Of a stretch of 64,000 nucleotides of DNA, positions 50,613 through 59,099 are shown piece after piece. Position numbers and translations under genes: made by a program. Each line of letters starts with the position of its first letter. Within the stretch, counting starts at the first letter, position 1. Source of the DNA: DASSUW01 sp963830725 (GTDB taxonomy: Bacteria; Actinomycetota; Thermoleophilia; Solirubrobacterales; Solirubrobacteraceae); contig CAWHNO010000002.1 in the NCBI GenBank assembly GCA_963830725.1, positions 248,001 to 312,000 on the forward strand, written 5' to 3'. The notes beneath the pieces were generated by a model, which had not been told where the DNA came from, ran no database searches, and was given only the letters and a program-made list of their open reading frames with translations.

Positions 50613-51509
50613 TTAGTGATGCTCGGCGACGGCGCCGCCGAGGTAGATGGCAGTCAGCGTGGCGAAGATGAACGCCTGAAGCGTTGCGACCAGGCCGACC
50701 TCGAAGAGGAAGAGGGCGATCCCGATCGGCAGCGTGACGAGGCCGAGGACCTCAAGGCCCAGCAGCACGGCCAGGCCGCCGGACATGAACAGGATGATCA
50801 GGTGGCCGGCGAGGATGTTGGCGAAGAGACGGACGGAGAGGCTGATCAGCCGCATGAAGTTCGACAGGAACTCCAGGACGAAGATGAACGCCGCCATCGC
50901 GCCCGTCACGCCGGCCGGGATGAGGCTCTTGAGGTAGCCGCCGGCGCCCTTGGCGCGGATGCCCTCGACGGTGTAGGAGACGAAGACGATCAGCGCGAGC
51001 GTGAGCGGCACCGACAGGTTCGCGGTGGCGGCGTAGAGCGCGAAGGTCGGGATCTCGAAGCCGAGGATCTCGAAGTGGTGCTCGGTGTTGGTCGGCAGCG
51101 GGATGTAGCCGATCAGGTTGCTGAACCAGATGAAGAGGAACAGCGTCCCGATGAACGGGAACCACTTCTTCGCCATCCCGCTGTCGAGGTTGCCGTACGT
51201 GATGTTGTCGCGCATCAGCGAGAACAGCGCCTCGACGGCGGTCTGCACGCGGTTGGGCCGCTGCTGCATCTTGCCGGCGATCCAGATCATCGTGCCCACG
51301 GTGAGGACGCCGGCGATGACGAGGTACATGACCGCCTTGTTGATGTCCATCGGCCCCGGCAGGTCGACCCACGTGTCGAGCTTGAACTCGTTCTGCGGCG
51401 TGAACTCCTCGTTGTCGGTGCGCGTGAAGCCGAAGATGACGACGACCGCGACCAGCGAGAAGATGTAGAAGCCGAAGACTCCGAACAGGATCTTGCGCCG
51501 GGTCGTCAT
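50613..51509 (-). CDS. atpB: ATP synthase a subunit
   Basis: A 298-residue membrane subunit forming the proton half-channels. The essential arginine lies in NFMRLISLSVRLFANILAGH (about residue 225 onward), and helix 5/6 has GLVATLQAFIFATLTAIYLG. I start it at the ATG at 51509 (MTTRRKILFGVFGF), overlapping the end of the atpI-like gene by 4 bp; the open frame upstream is inside that gene. Confidence 0.95.
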   Translation of the reverse strand: MTTRRKILFGVFGFYIFSLVAVVVIFGFTRTDNEEFTPQNEFKLDTWVDLPGPMDINKAVMYLVIAGVLTVGTMIWIAGKMQQRPNRVQTAVEALFSLMRDNITYGNLDSGMAKKWFPFIGTLFLFIWFSNLIGYIPLPTNTEHHFEILGFEIPTFALYAATANLSVPLTLALIVFVSYTVEGIRAKGAGGYLKSLIPAGVTGAMAAFIFVLEFLSNFMRLISLSVRLFANILAGHLIILFMSGGLAVLLGLEVLGLVTLPIGIALFLFEVGLVATLQAFIFATLTAIYLGGAVAEHH

Positions 51510-51922
51510 GGGGTGGGGGACTTCCTCTCCAGGGGGCGAAGGATCAAAGAGGTGGCGAAGTACACGGTGAACGCGGCGAGCACGGTGATGCCCGCCGTGA
51601 GCCCGTCTTCGCGTTCGGCGATCAGGCCGACGGCCAGGATGGTAAGGCCGATGAGCCACGCGCGCAGTACGAGCGACCCCATGTTGAGCCCGAGCGCCGT
51701 CTTGACGTCGGCCGCGCGCGCCGCCCGGCGCTCGATCGCGACCGCCGCGAAGCGCTGGATGATCCACGCAACGGCGCCGACGACGTAGCCCAGGACCGGC
51801 GCCCCGAGCAGCACCACGAACGGCGCGGCGAGGATCAGCAGCCAGACGTCGAGGTAGCGGAACACCACCAGCGCGTCGAACCCGCGCGGGGCGGTCTCCG
51901 GCTCAGCGGGCACGGTCGGCAT
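51506..51922 (-). CDS. AtpI-like ATP synthase accessory protein
   Basis: A 138-residue, four-helix membrane protein at the head of the atp operon, the usual place of atpI (c-ring assembly or Mg2+/Ca2+ handling). Helices: YLDVWLLILAAPFVVLLGAP, LGYVVGAVAWIIQRFA, LRAWLIGLTILAVGLIAERE and GLTAGITVLAAFTVYFATSL. I start it at the ATG at 51922; upstream sequence is the 5' leader of the operon. Sequence identity in AtpI is low, so the name rests on position and topology. Confidence 0.8.
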   Translation of the reverse strand: MPTVPAEPETAPRGFDALVVFRYLDVWLLILAAPFVVLLGAPVLGYVVGAVAWIIQRFAAVAIERRAARAADVKTALGLNMGSLVLRAWLIGLTILAVGLIAEREDGLTAGITVLAAFTVYFATSLILRPLERKSPTP

Positions 51923-52033
51923 GCGCTCGATCGACGTGATTGGACATGGCGAAGTCGCCCCCGGACCATCCCCGCGCGCGACTGCGGCGGCCGGGTCCGC
52001 TTGCCGTGACCCCAGGCCCGGGCGGCGCGGCGG

Positions 52034-52063
52034 AGTGTAGCGAGGAATTCGACTTTGTAACAA
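52034..52063 (-). promoter_or_regulatory. Promoter of the atp operon
   Basis: Minus strand: -35 TTGTTA (52058-52063), 18-bp spacer, -10 TACACT (52034-52039), in a conspicuously AT-rich patch 110 bp upstream of the atpI-like ATG. Two ACAAAGT repeats 11 bp apart overlap the -35 box and could bind a regulator. The leader of about 105 nt has no obvious structure. Confidence 0.6.
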
Positions 52064-52181
52064 CTTTGTGACACGCGGCGCGAGCACGTCGGCAACGGGA
52101 ACGTTGCCCAACAGGTCGTGCTGCTCGCGCTGTCGGTCCTCGCGCTCGCCCGCTCCGCGCCCAGGCTGCGCGACGAGGGCT

Positions 52182-53611
52182 CTAGCGCGCGGCGGCGCCC
52201 GCCGGCTCGCCGAGACGCTCGTACCCGTGGGGAACGGCCGGCTGGTGGGCGCGGCGGGGGATCAGCAGCGCGGCGGCGAAGGCCAGGCCGAGCGCGGCGG
52301 CCGAGACGACGAAGGCCGTCACGAAGCCGGATTCGGCCGGCAGGCCCGAGCTGGTGAGGTGGGCGCCGACGATGCTGGCGCTGATCTGGGCGCCGAGCGC
52401 GCCGCCGACCGACCGCATGATCGTGTTCATGCCGGTCGCGACGCCGGTCTGCGACTGCGGGACCGACTCGACGATCAGCGTCGCCATGGCCGCGAACGAG
52501 AGGCCGATACCGGCGCCGGTGATCACGCTGTTGAGGTAGATGTGCCAGTGGGCGTCGTGCAGGACGGCGAGCTGGACGAACCCGAGCGCGACGAGCCCGA
52601 TGCCGATCAGGACCGGCGTGCGCGAGCCGAAGCGGCCGCCGAGCCAGCTCGCGAACGGACCGGCGAAGAGCATGACCGCCGACGACGGCAGCAGGAAGAG
52701 CCCGGCCTGGGTCACGCTCGCCCCGAATCCGAAGCCCGCGGCGGTCGGCATCTGCACGAGCTGCGGCACGAGCAGGAACGACCCGAACATGCCGAAGCCG
52801 ACCATCAGCGCGGTGACGTTGGTCGTCCACACGCCGCGCAGCGCATCATCCGCATGTCGACCAACGGCTCCGCGACGCGCAGCTCGTGGCGCCCCCACGC
52901 CACGAGCAGGGCCACCGCGACAGCGAGGAGCCCCAGCACCTCGGCCGATCCCCAGCCCCAGTTGTTCCCCTCGCTGACCGCGAGCAGCCCGGACCCGAGC
53001 CCGGCGGCCAGCAGCGCGGCGCCGACCCAGTCGATCCGCGCGGGTGTCTTGACCGGCGACTCGGGGACGAAGAAGTGGGTGGCCACGACCGCCCCGAGGA
53101 TCACGACCAGGCTGAGCCAGAAGATCCACGTGTAGTCGAGGTGGTCGACGATCACGCCGGCCAGCACGAGGCCGGCGCCGCCGCCGATGCCGAAGGTGGC
53201 CGAGATCAGCCCGATGCCGGTGCCGACGCGCTCGCGCGGGAACTCGTCGCGGATGATTCCGAAGGCGAGCGGGAAGATCGCGCCGCCGGCGCCCTGCACG
53301 GCGCGGCCCGCGATCAGCATCTCGAGCGAGTTCGAGAGCGCGGAGATCAGCGTGCCGGCGGCGAGCACGAGCAGCACGATCACCAGCAGACGCTCCTTGC
53401 CGAACATGTCGCCCAGGCGGCCGAGCACGGGCGTGGCGATCGAGGCGGTCAGCAGGTAGACGGTGAGCACCCACGTGACGGCGGTGGTCGAGGCGCCGAA
53501 CTCGCGCTGGATCGCGGGCAGCGCCGGAGCCACCATCGTCTGCAACAGCGCGAACGACAGGCCGGCCACCGCGAGCACGGCGAGCGTGAGGCCGTAGTGC
53601 TGGCGCTTCAT
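52182..53611 (-). CDS. MFS drug efflux transporter (DHA2/14-TMS type), apparent frameshift
   Basis: About 476 residues when repaired. The first frame (from the ATG at 53611) gives six or more helices, including VTWVLTVYLLTASIATPVLG and LGRLGDMFGKERLL, motif A of the family, and IFWLSLVVILGAVVATHFFV. It stops making sense after EPLVDMRMMR. The second frame resumes at once with LRGVWTTNVTALMVGFGMFG and runs through the remaining helices to 52182. One missing C in the CGCTGC at about 52838-52843 (which would read CGC CTG CGC) explains the break. It is coupled by an ATGA overlap to the MarR gene upstream, as in emrR-emrB-like efflux operons. Confidence 0.82.
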
Positions 53612-54075
53612 GGCATCTGCTCCTCGAGCACCTGGCTGAGGCGGTTCAGGAGCGCCGCGGCCTGCTCGCGCTCGGCGGGCTCGAGGCTCTCGAACACGCG
53701 GCGGCGCCAGTCGCTGATCTGCTCGTGGGCCGCCGCCACGGCGGTGCGGCCCGGCGGCGTCAGCGAGATGAGCACGGCGCGGCGGTCGGTCTCGGAGTGG
53801 CGGCGCGCGACGTGGCCGTCGCGCAGCAGGCAGTCGAGCATCCGCGTGGCGGTCGGCGGCGCGACGCCCGCGGCCTCGGCCAGCACGCCGACGGTCAGCT
53901 CGTCCTCGTCGCGGAGCGCCTCGAGCAGGTGGTACTGCGGCAGCGAGAGCCCTTCGAACGGCTGCTTGCCGGCGCGCGAGCGCAGCCGCCGCGTCGTGCG
54001 GAAGAAGGTCTCCCAGGCGGAAGTGAACTGGTCGGTGGCGACGGACACGAGACGGAAAGATAGCGAGACAATCAT
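53608..54075 (-). CDS. MarR-family transcriptional regulator
   Basis: A 155-residue regulator with the MarR winged helix: LSLPQYHLLEALRDEDELTV followed by GVLAEAAGVAPPTATRMLDC and the wing GHVARRHSETDRRAVLISLT. It shares an operon with the MFS transporter (4-bp overlap) and has a TTAG-N4-CTAA dyad over its start codon, so it most likely represses both genes until a toxic compound binds. The ATG at 54075 has only a weak upstream ribosome-binding site. Confidence 0.88.
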   Translation of the reverse strand: MIVSLSFRLVSVATDQFTSAWETFFRTTRRLRSRAGKQPFEGLSLPQYHLLEALRDEDELTVGVLAEAAGVAPPTATRMLDCLLRDGHVARRHSETDRRAVLISLTPPGRTAVAAAHEQISDWRRRVFESLEPAEREQAAALLNRLSQVLEEQMP

Positions 54076-54086
54076 TAGTCTGCTAA
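54075..54086. promoter_or_regulatory. MarR autoregulatory dyad
   Basis: TTAG-TCTG-CTAA, extended by neighbouring AT pairs, overlaps the first base of the MarR ATG. MarR proteins bind such short AT-rich palindromes close to their own start. Confidence 0.45.
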
Positions 54087-54121
54087 CTATTTTCTCGGCA
54101 TGTGACCAGGATCACTTGAGC

Positions 54122-54180
54122 CGTAAGGGGGTCTGACCCCCTTACGCGCGGTGGCCGTAAGGGGGTCAGACCCCCTTACG
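54122..54180. repeat. Two tandem perfect 25-bp palindromes
   Basis: At 54122-54146 and 54156-54180 the arms CGTAAGGGGGTC and GACCCCCTTACG surround one central base (T in the first, A in the second), 34 bp apart start to start. A third, partial unit (TGACCCCTTA) follows at 54187-54196, running into the stop codon of the acyl-CoA synthetase. The elements lie between that gene and marR. They could work as terminators in either direction and are palindromic enough to form cruciforms. Confidence 0.8.
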
Positions 54181-54194
54181 CGGTGACTGACCCC

Positions 54195-55802
54195 TTATGC
54201 GGTGGCCTGCACGTGCAGGCCGAGCTCCTCGATCGCGGCCTCGCGCATCTTGAACTTCTGGACCTTGCCGGTGACCGTCATCGGGAGCTCGTCGGCGAAC
54301 TTCACATAGCGCGGGCGCTTGAAGTGCGCGATCCGGCCCTCGCAGTAGGCGCGCACGTCGTCCTCGGACAGCTCGGCGCCGTCACGCAGGCGGATCCAGG
54401 CCATCAGCTCCTCGCCGTAGCGCTCGTCCGGGACGCCGATGACCGCCGCCTCGAGCACGTCGGGGTGCGTGTGCAGGAACTCCTCGATCTCGCGCGGATA
54501 GACGTTCTCGCCGCCGCGGATGACCATGTCCTTCAAGCGGCCGACGATGTTCAGGTAGCCGTCGTCGTCCATCGTGGCCAGGTCGCCGGTGTGCATCCAG
54601 CCGCTGGAGTCGACCACCTCGGCCGTCCGCTCGGGGTCGTTCCAGTAGCCCGCCATGACGCTGTAGCCGCGGGTGAGCAGCTCGCCGGGCTCGCCGCGCG
54701 GCACGGTCGCGCCGGTGACTGGATCGATCAGCTTGACCTCGAGGTGCGGGTGCACGCGCCCGACGGTCTGCGTGCGCTTCTCCAGCGAGTCGCCGGCCGC
54801 CGTCTGGGTCGAGACCGGCGAGGTCTCGGTCATGCCGTAGCAGATGGTCACCTCGTCCATGTGCATCCGCTCGATGACCTCCTTCATGACCTCGATCGGG
54901 CACGGCGAGCCGGCCATGATCCCCGTCCTCAACGAGGACATGTCGTAGCGCTCGAAGTCGGGGTGGTTGAGCTCGGCGATGAACATCGTCGGCACGCCGT
55001 AGAGGCTCGTGCAGCCTTCCTCCTGCACCGTCTCGAGCACGGCGACGGGCTCGAAGGCCGCCTCCGGGATCACCATCGCCGCCCCATGCGTCGTGCAGCC
55101 GAGGTTGCCCAGGACCATGCCGAAGCAGTGGTAGAAGGGCACGGGGATGCAGACACGGTCGTGCTCGTCGTAGCCGCAGCCCTCGCCGACGAAGAACCCG
55201 TTGTTGAGGATGTTGTGGTGGCTGAGCGTGGCGCCCTTGGGGAAGCCCGTGGTGCCGCTCGTGTACTGGATGTTGATCAGCTCGTCGGGGTCGAGCTCGC
55301 CCGGCTCGGGGCCGTCGCCCGCGAGCAGTGCCTCCCACTCCGGCGAGCCGAGCAGCACCACCTGCTCGAGCTCGGGCAGCTCGCCGCGCACCTCGTCGAT
55401 CATGCCCGCGTAGTCGCTCGTCTTGAAGGCGCGCGCGGCCACCAGCATCCGGCAGCCGGACTGGTCCAGCGCGTACCGCAGCTCGGTCGTGCGGTAGGCC
55501 GGATTGACGTTGACGAGGATGATCCCCGCCTTCGCGGTGGCGTACTGGACCAGCACCCACTCGGCGCAGTTGGGCGCCCAGATGCCGAGCCGGTCGCCCT
55601 TGCGCAGCCCCGCGCCCAGCAACCCGCGCGCGAGCGCGTCGACCCGGTCGTTCAGCTCCGCGTAGGTGAGCCTGATGTCCTGATGGCGGACGACGAGCGC
55701 CTCGCGGTCACCGAAGCGCGCGACCGTGCGTTCGAGGTTCTCGCCGATCGTCTCGCCGATCAGTGGCTTGGTGGCAATGTCCGACGCGTAGGACCGTGTC
55801 AT
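54195..55802 (-). CDS. Fatty-acyl-CoA synthetase / AMP-dependent ligase (ACSF2-like)
   Basis: A 535-residue adenylate-forming enzyme, activating a carboxylic acid with ATP and then CoA. P-loop YTSGTTGFPKGATLSHHN, adenine site YGMTETSPVST, then TGDLATMDDDGYLNIVGRLK with the hinge, and the C-terminal catalytic lysine in PMTVTGKVQKFKMRE. The sequence is closest to medium/long-chain acyl-CoA synthetases of the ACSF2 type. It stands alone on the minus strand, 15 bp below the cupredoxin-like gene. Confidence 0.92.
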   Translation of the reverse strand: MTRSYASDIATKPLIGETIGENLERTVARFGDREALVVRHQDIRLTYAELNDRVDALARGLLGAGLRKGDRLGIWAPNCAEWVLVQYATAKAGIILVNVNPAYRTTELRYALDQSGCRMLVAARAFKTSDYAGMIDEVRGELPELEQVVLLGSPEWEALLAGDGPEPGELDPDELINIQYTSGTTGFPKGATLSHHNILNNGFFVGEGCGYDEHDRVCIPVPFYHCFGMVLGNLGCTTHGAAMVIPEAAFEPVAVLETVQEEGCTSLYGVPTMFIAELNHPDFERYDMSSLRTGIMAGSPCPIEVMKEVIERMHMDEVTICYGMTETSPVSTQTAAGDSLEKRTQTVGRVHPHLEVKLIDPVTGATVPRGEPGELLTRGYSVMAGYWNDPERTAEVVDSSGWMHTGDLATMDDDGYLNIVGRLKDMVIRGGENVYPREIEEFLHTHPDVLEAAVIGVPDERYGEELMAWIRLRDGAELSEDDVRAYCEGRIAHFKRPRYVKFADELPMTVTGKVQKFKMREAAIEELGLHVQATA

Positions 55803-55817
55803 GGCCCCACGCTATGC

Positions 55818-56276
55818 CTACTCAGGCTCGACCCGCAACTCGGCGATCGTCTCGCCCGAGTTGTGGAACTCGGTCTCGCAGATGCCGGGGATGGTTGCCT
55901 TGAAGGAGACCGTGATGGTCTCGCCGGCCGGGACCTCGCGCGTGATGTCGTAGCAGTGCACGTGGATCTCCTCCGGCGTCGGGGAGCGCACGCGGAAGCG
56001 GATCGTCTCGCCCTCGGTGTACTCGAGCTGCCGGACCGTGCCGGCGGTCAACAGCGGCGGCGGCGGCTTGGGAGTCGGCGTCGGCGTGGGCGTCGCCGTC
56101 GGCGTCTCCTCCCCCGGGGACGCCTCGGTCGGCGCCGCGGTCTCGGTCGCCGTGGCCGTCGCGGCCGTCTCGTCGCCGGTGGTGTCGTCCTCGCTGCTGT
56201 CCGCGAGCACGACGACGGCCGCGATGGCGATCACGATGGCGATCGCCAGGAACGTGAAGCGGGTGCCTCGGCTCAT
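55818..56276 (-). CDS. Membrane-anchored cupredoxin-like protein
   Basis: A 152-residue exported protein. The N-terminal anchor (TFLAIAIVIAIAAVVVLADS) is followed by an acidic and Thr/Pro-rich linker (about 27-75, ending in PTPTPTPKPPPP). Then comes a domain of about 75 residues: RQLEYTEGETIRFRVRSPTP, EIHVHCYDITREVPAGETIT and CETEFHNSGETIAELRVEP. The pattern fits EfeO/cupredoxin-1-like domains, but only some copper-type ligands (histidine and cysteine in HVHC, a second cysteine in GICE) can be seen, so metal binding is uncertain. It lies 20 bp after the second MFS gene. Confidence 0.72.
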   Translation of the reverse strand: MSRGTRFTFLAIAIVIAIAAVVVLADSSEDDTTGDETAATATATETAAPTEASPGEETPTATPTPTPTPKPPPPLLTAGTVRQLEYTEGETIRFRVRSPTPEEIHVHCYDITREVPAGETITVSFKATIPGICETEFHNSGETIAELRVEPE

Positions 56277-56296
56277 GCGACCTCCAGGGTACGAGC

Positions 56297-57919
56297 TCAG
56301 AAGTCCAGGATGCCCGAGAGCAGCCCGCCGACGCTGCGGGGATCGACGCCGTACTCGCGCTCGTAGTCGGCGCGGGCGTCGGCGTCGACGAGCGCCAGCG
56401 CGAGCTCCTCACGCGAGGACCCGAAGCGGCAGGCGGCTCGATCGAGCGCCACCAGCGCGACGTCCTGGATCGCGCCCTCGACCCCGCCGGTGGCGGGCAG
56501 CTCACGGTCCTGGCACGGGTCGGCGAGCTCGACGGGCTCGGGCTCCAGCTCCGGCTTGGCGAGCGCCGCCCCGCCGGCCAGGACGAGCGCAGCGGCGCCC
56601 GCCGCGAGCACGCGCCGGTCGGCCGGGAGCACGACGAGCGCGGCCAGCAGGGCGAGCACGCCGCAGATCGCGAAGGCCGGCGCGAAAGCGGCCTGGACGC
56701 TGGCCACGAGCATCTCGTCCGCGCGGGTCGCGAGCTCGTCGAAGGCGGCGCGCTGCTCGGGCTCGACCTCGGCCTGCTCGAGCCCTGCCTCGAGCTGTCC
56801 GCGCGGGTCGACCGGGTCGATGTCCGCCAGCAGTGTGCCCGCGAGCGAGAGCTTGTCGAGCGGCGGGAGCTTGGCGTCGAGCACCAGCGCGGTGCCCTTG
56901 AGGCGGGTGTCGGACACCGCGTCGTCGAGCTGCGCGGCGGCCACCGGGGCCAGCAGGATCAGCGCGACGGTGATGCCGGCTTGCCGTATGGCCAGCAGGT
57001 TCGCGGCCTGCTCGGCGGTGTCCTCGGGCAGCAGGTCGCCGGCCAGTGCAGGCAGGGCGAGGCCGAGGCCGGCGCCCGCCATCGCCTGCGGCAGCACGGT
57101 CCACCAGAGTGAGGCGCCGGGGAGCAGGGCGAGCGTGAGCACGCCGCCGGCGACGAGCAGGGCGCCGGAGGCGGCACGCACTCGTGGCGGGCCGTGCACG
57201 CGCGAGGCGATGACCGCCGCCACCGGCAGGATCGTGACGGCCGCGGCGGCGGCGAGCGGCGTGACGGACCAGCCGGTGATGAGCAGCAGCACGAGCAGGA
57301 AGAGGACGCCCACGAGCGCCGCGGAGAGGAGCGCGAGGGCGATGATCGGGCCGAGCGAACCTCGGGCATTGAAGGAGGCGGGTTCGGCGTCGAGCGCCGG
57401 GTTTGTGCGGCTACGGCTGACAAAGGCGGCACTCGCCGCCGCGGCGAGGGCGAGCGGGACCTGCGCGAGGAAGATCGCCCGCCAGTCGAAGGCCTGGGTG
57501 AGCGCTCCGCCGAGCGCCGGCCCGGCGGCGAAGCCGAAGATCGCGACCGCGGTCCATGCCCGGCGACCGGTGCCGCCGGCGTCGACCAGCGTGAAGGCGC
57601 CGACCAGCAGCGCCGCGCCGCCCAGCGCCTGCGCGCCGCGCAGCACGAGCAGCTCCGTCACCGTGTCGGCCAGCCCGCAGCCCGCCGACGCCAGCGCGAA
57701 CACCACCGCGCCCCCCAGCGCCAGCCGGCGCGGGGGCGGCCGCGTGACGAGCGGCAGAGCGACGGCGAGAACGGCCGTGTAGACACCGAGCACGGCTGCG
57801 GCCTGCTCGACCGACGCGTCGAGCTCGGCGATGATCGGCGGCAGGGCGAGCGTGACGACCGAGGCGTCGGCCAGCACGAGGCCGGCGGCGAGGAGGAGCA
57901 GGACGTGGATACCCCACAT
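56297..57919 (-). CDS. MFS transporter with a C-terminal extracytoplasmic extension
   Basis: A 540-residue major facilitator of the DHA2 kind. Starts MWGIHVLLLLAAGLVLADAS with VVTLALPPII (the usual DxxVxxVALP-like motif). About 12 helices follow, then a tail of some 70 residues after the last helix (VELADPCQDRELPATGGVEG onward) with two cysteines that probably lies outside. The loop before the second half (FVSRSRTNPALDAEPASFNA) is encoded by a copy of a dispersed repeat also found upstream of nadC. The substrate is unknown. It is divergent from osmC with only 39 bp between the start codons. Confidence 0.85.
   Translation of the reverse strand: MWGIHVLLLLAAGLVLADASVVTLALPPIIAELDASVEQAAAVLGVYTAVLAVALPLVTRPPPRRLALGGAVVFALASAGCGLADTVTELLVLRGAQALGGAALLVGAFTLVDAGGTGRRAWTAVAIFGFAAGPALGGALTQAFDWRAIFLAQVPLALAAAASAAFVSRSRTNPALDAEPASFNARGSLGPIIALALLSAALVGVLFLLVLLLITGWSVTPLAAAAAVTILPVAAVIASRVHGPPRVRAASGALLVAGGVLTLALLPGASLWWTVLPQAMAGAGLGLALPALAGDLLPEDTAEQAANLLAIRQAGITVALILLAPVAAAQLDDAVSDTRLKGTALVLDAKLPPLDKLSLAGTLLADIDPVDPRGQLEAGLEQAEVEPEQRAAFDELATRADEMLVASVQAAFAPAFAICGVLALLAALVVLPADRRVLAAGAAALVLAGGAALAKPELEPEPVELADPCQDRELPATGGVEGAIQDVALVALDRAACRFGSSREELALALVDADARADYEREYGVDPRSVGGLLSGILDF
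57365..57430. repeat. Dispersed repeat (GGCATTGAAGGAGGCGGG family), copy 2, inside an MFS gene
   Basis: GGCATTGAAGGAGGCGGG (57365-57382) is identical to 13657-13674, followed by GTTTGTGCGGCTACGGCTGACAAA (57401-57424, described here by its ends GTTTGT and GACAAA). It keeps the MFS frame open on the minus strand and encodes part of the central loop. Confidence 0.4.
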
Positions 57920-57958
57920 GCTGCCAAGCTGCTGTCAAACACCGACCAGGGGGATGAG

Positions 57959-58390
57959 ATGGCGACGCGTAACGCTTCGGCCGAGTGGAGGGGCAACCTG
58001 ACGGAGGGTGACGGGAAGATGGCGCTGGGCTCAGGCGCCTGGGAGGGCCCGTTCACGTTCAAGTCGCGCTTCGAGGAAGGGCAGGGCACCAATCCCGAGG
58101 AGCTGATCGGCGCCGCGCTGGCCGGCTGCTTCACGATGCAGGTCTCACACGCCCTGGCCGAGGACGGGCACACGCCGGACTCGGTTCAGACCCAGGCCAA
58201 GGTCCACATCCGCAACGTGGACGGCAACCCGACGATCTCGCAGATCGACCTCGTGACGCGCGCCCGCGTGCCTGGCCTCGACGACGCGGCCTTCCAGGAG
58301 GCCGCGAAGACCGCGAAGGATGGCTGCATCATCTCGCGCGCGCTCGCGGGCGTGAGCGACATCACGATCGACGCGACGCTCGAGAGCTGA
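57959..58390 (+). CDS. OsmC-family peroxiredoxin
   Basis: A 143-residue organic hydroperoxide reductase-type protein. The two catalytic cysteines are visible: GAALAGCFTMQVSHALAEDG (the first) and AKDGCIISRALAGV (the second). The N terminus ATRNASAEWRGNLTEGDGKM followed by GSGAWEGPFTFKSRFEEG is typical of OsmC rather than Ohr. The ATG at 57959 has AGGGGG 8-12 bp upstream. It acts in the cytoplasm to reduce lipid hydroperoxides. Confidence 0.93.
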   Translation: MATRNASAEWRGNLTEGDGKMALGSGAWEGPFTFKSRFEEGQGTNPEELIGAALAGCFTMQVSHALAEDGHTPDSVQTQAKVHIRNVDGNPTISQIDLVTRARVPGLDDAAFQEAAKTAKDGCIISRALAGVSDITIDATLES

Positions 58391-58640
58391 TCAGCCCCAG
58401 CACGAGGCCGACCGCGAGCAGCCCGCGGCATATGCAACGACGATCGCGTCCCTGACGAGCTTCTGGATGATGAGGGCGGCGCCGAGCACGGGGAGGCCCG
58501 TCAAGGCGCGGAAGTGCTCGTGGTCGGCCGGCGTGCGGCGCAGGACGAGCACCGAGAGCTGGACGGCGATGAACGCGAAACAGCAGCAGCAGCATCGTGC
58601 GCGTGATGGCGGGCTTGAGCCCGGTGTCGGCGCGCCCTAC
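58391..58640 (-). pseudogene. Decayed amino-acid-permease C terminus
   Basis: No complete gene fits the 277-bp gap between osmC and the next gene. On the minus strand it encodes, in broken frames, MLLLL then FAFIAVQLSVLVLRRTPADH and LPVLGAALIIQKLVRDAIVV, and in another frame LLAVGLVLGLISS. Together these look like the last two helices of an APC-type permease with the VLRRTxPD loop. At least two frame breaks (near 58575 and 58435) are needed. It is a relic, or noise from a larger lost gene. Confidence 0.4.
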
Positions 58641-58667
58641 CCGGATCCACTGCGGCGTTGGTGTTCG

Positions 58668-59099
58668 TCAGAGGCTGACGGGCGTACGCCGGTCGCGCTC
58701 GCCGAGGTACTGCGCCGCGGCCGTCGCGAGGTAGAGGCGCAGCTCGGCCGGCGGGCGGACGTCCGCGACCGTCCACTCGGGCGCGCCCTGCGCCGCCGAG
58801 CGGCGGGAGAAGACGGCGATGCCGTGCTCGTCGTCCGGCGCCGCGAGCTGCTCGGCAAAGGCCTCCATGTAGACGCCCTGGCCGGTCCCGAGCGGCGCGT
58901 GCGAGTCGAAGATCACGATGCTCAGCTCGGGCCGCGCGCCGAGGTTGCGTGAGTGCCGCGTGTCGGGTCGCGAGACCCACAGGAACCGGCGGTAGCCGTC
59001 GGGCGCGTACCAGACCGGCGACGCCCACGGCACGCCGTGCTCGTCGGCCGTAGCCAGCACCATGTAGCGGCCGGCGTCGATGATCGCTCGCGCCGTCAC
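58668..59099 (-). CDS. Pyridoxamine 5'-phosphate oxidase-like flavin-binding protein
   Basis: A 143-residue split-barrel protein. Starts MTARAIIDAGRYMVLATADE, then GVPWASPVWYAPDGYRRFLW and SRPDTRHSRNLGARPELSIV, the standard PNPOx-like fold that binds FMN or F420. No specific substrate can be given; actinobacterial members often reduce cofactor F420-dependent substrates or haem-type compounds. The ATG overlaps the stop of the lipoprotein gene by 4 bp. Confidence 0.85.
   Translation of the reverse strand: MTARAIIDAGRYMVLATADEHGVPWASPVWYAPDGYRRFLWVSRPDTRHSRNLGARPELSIVIFDSHAPLGTGQGVYMEAFAEQLAAPDDEHGIAVFSRRSAAQGAPEWTVADVRPPAELRLYLATAAAQYLGERDRRTPVSL

Noticed and set aside
58637..58660. CCTACCCGG...CACTGCGGCG, as another arm of the AACTGCGGCTGGGTAGG family
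   Set aside because: Only short pieces match and the order and spacing differ; I count it as chance similarity.
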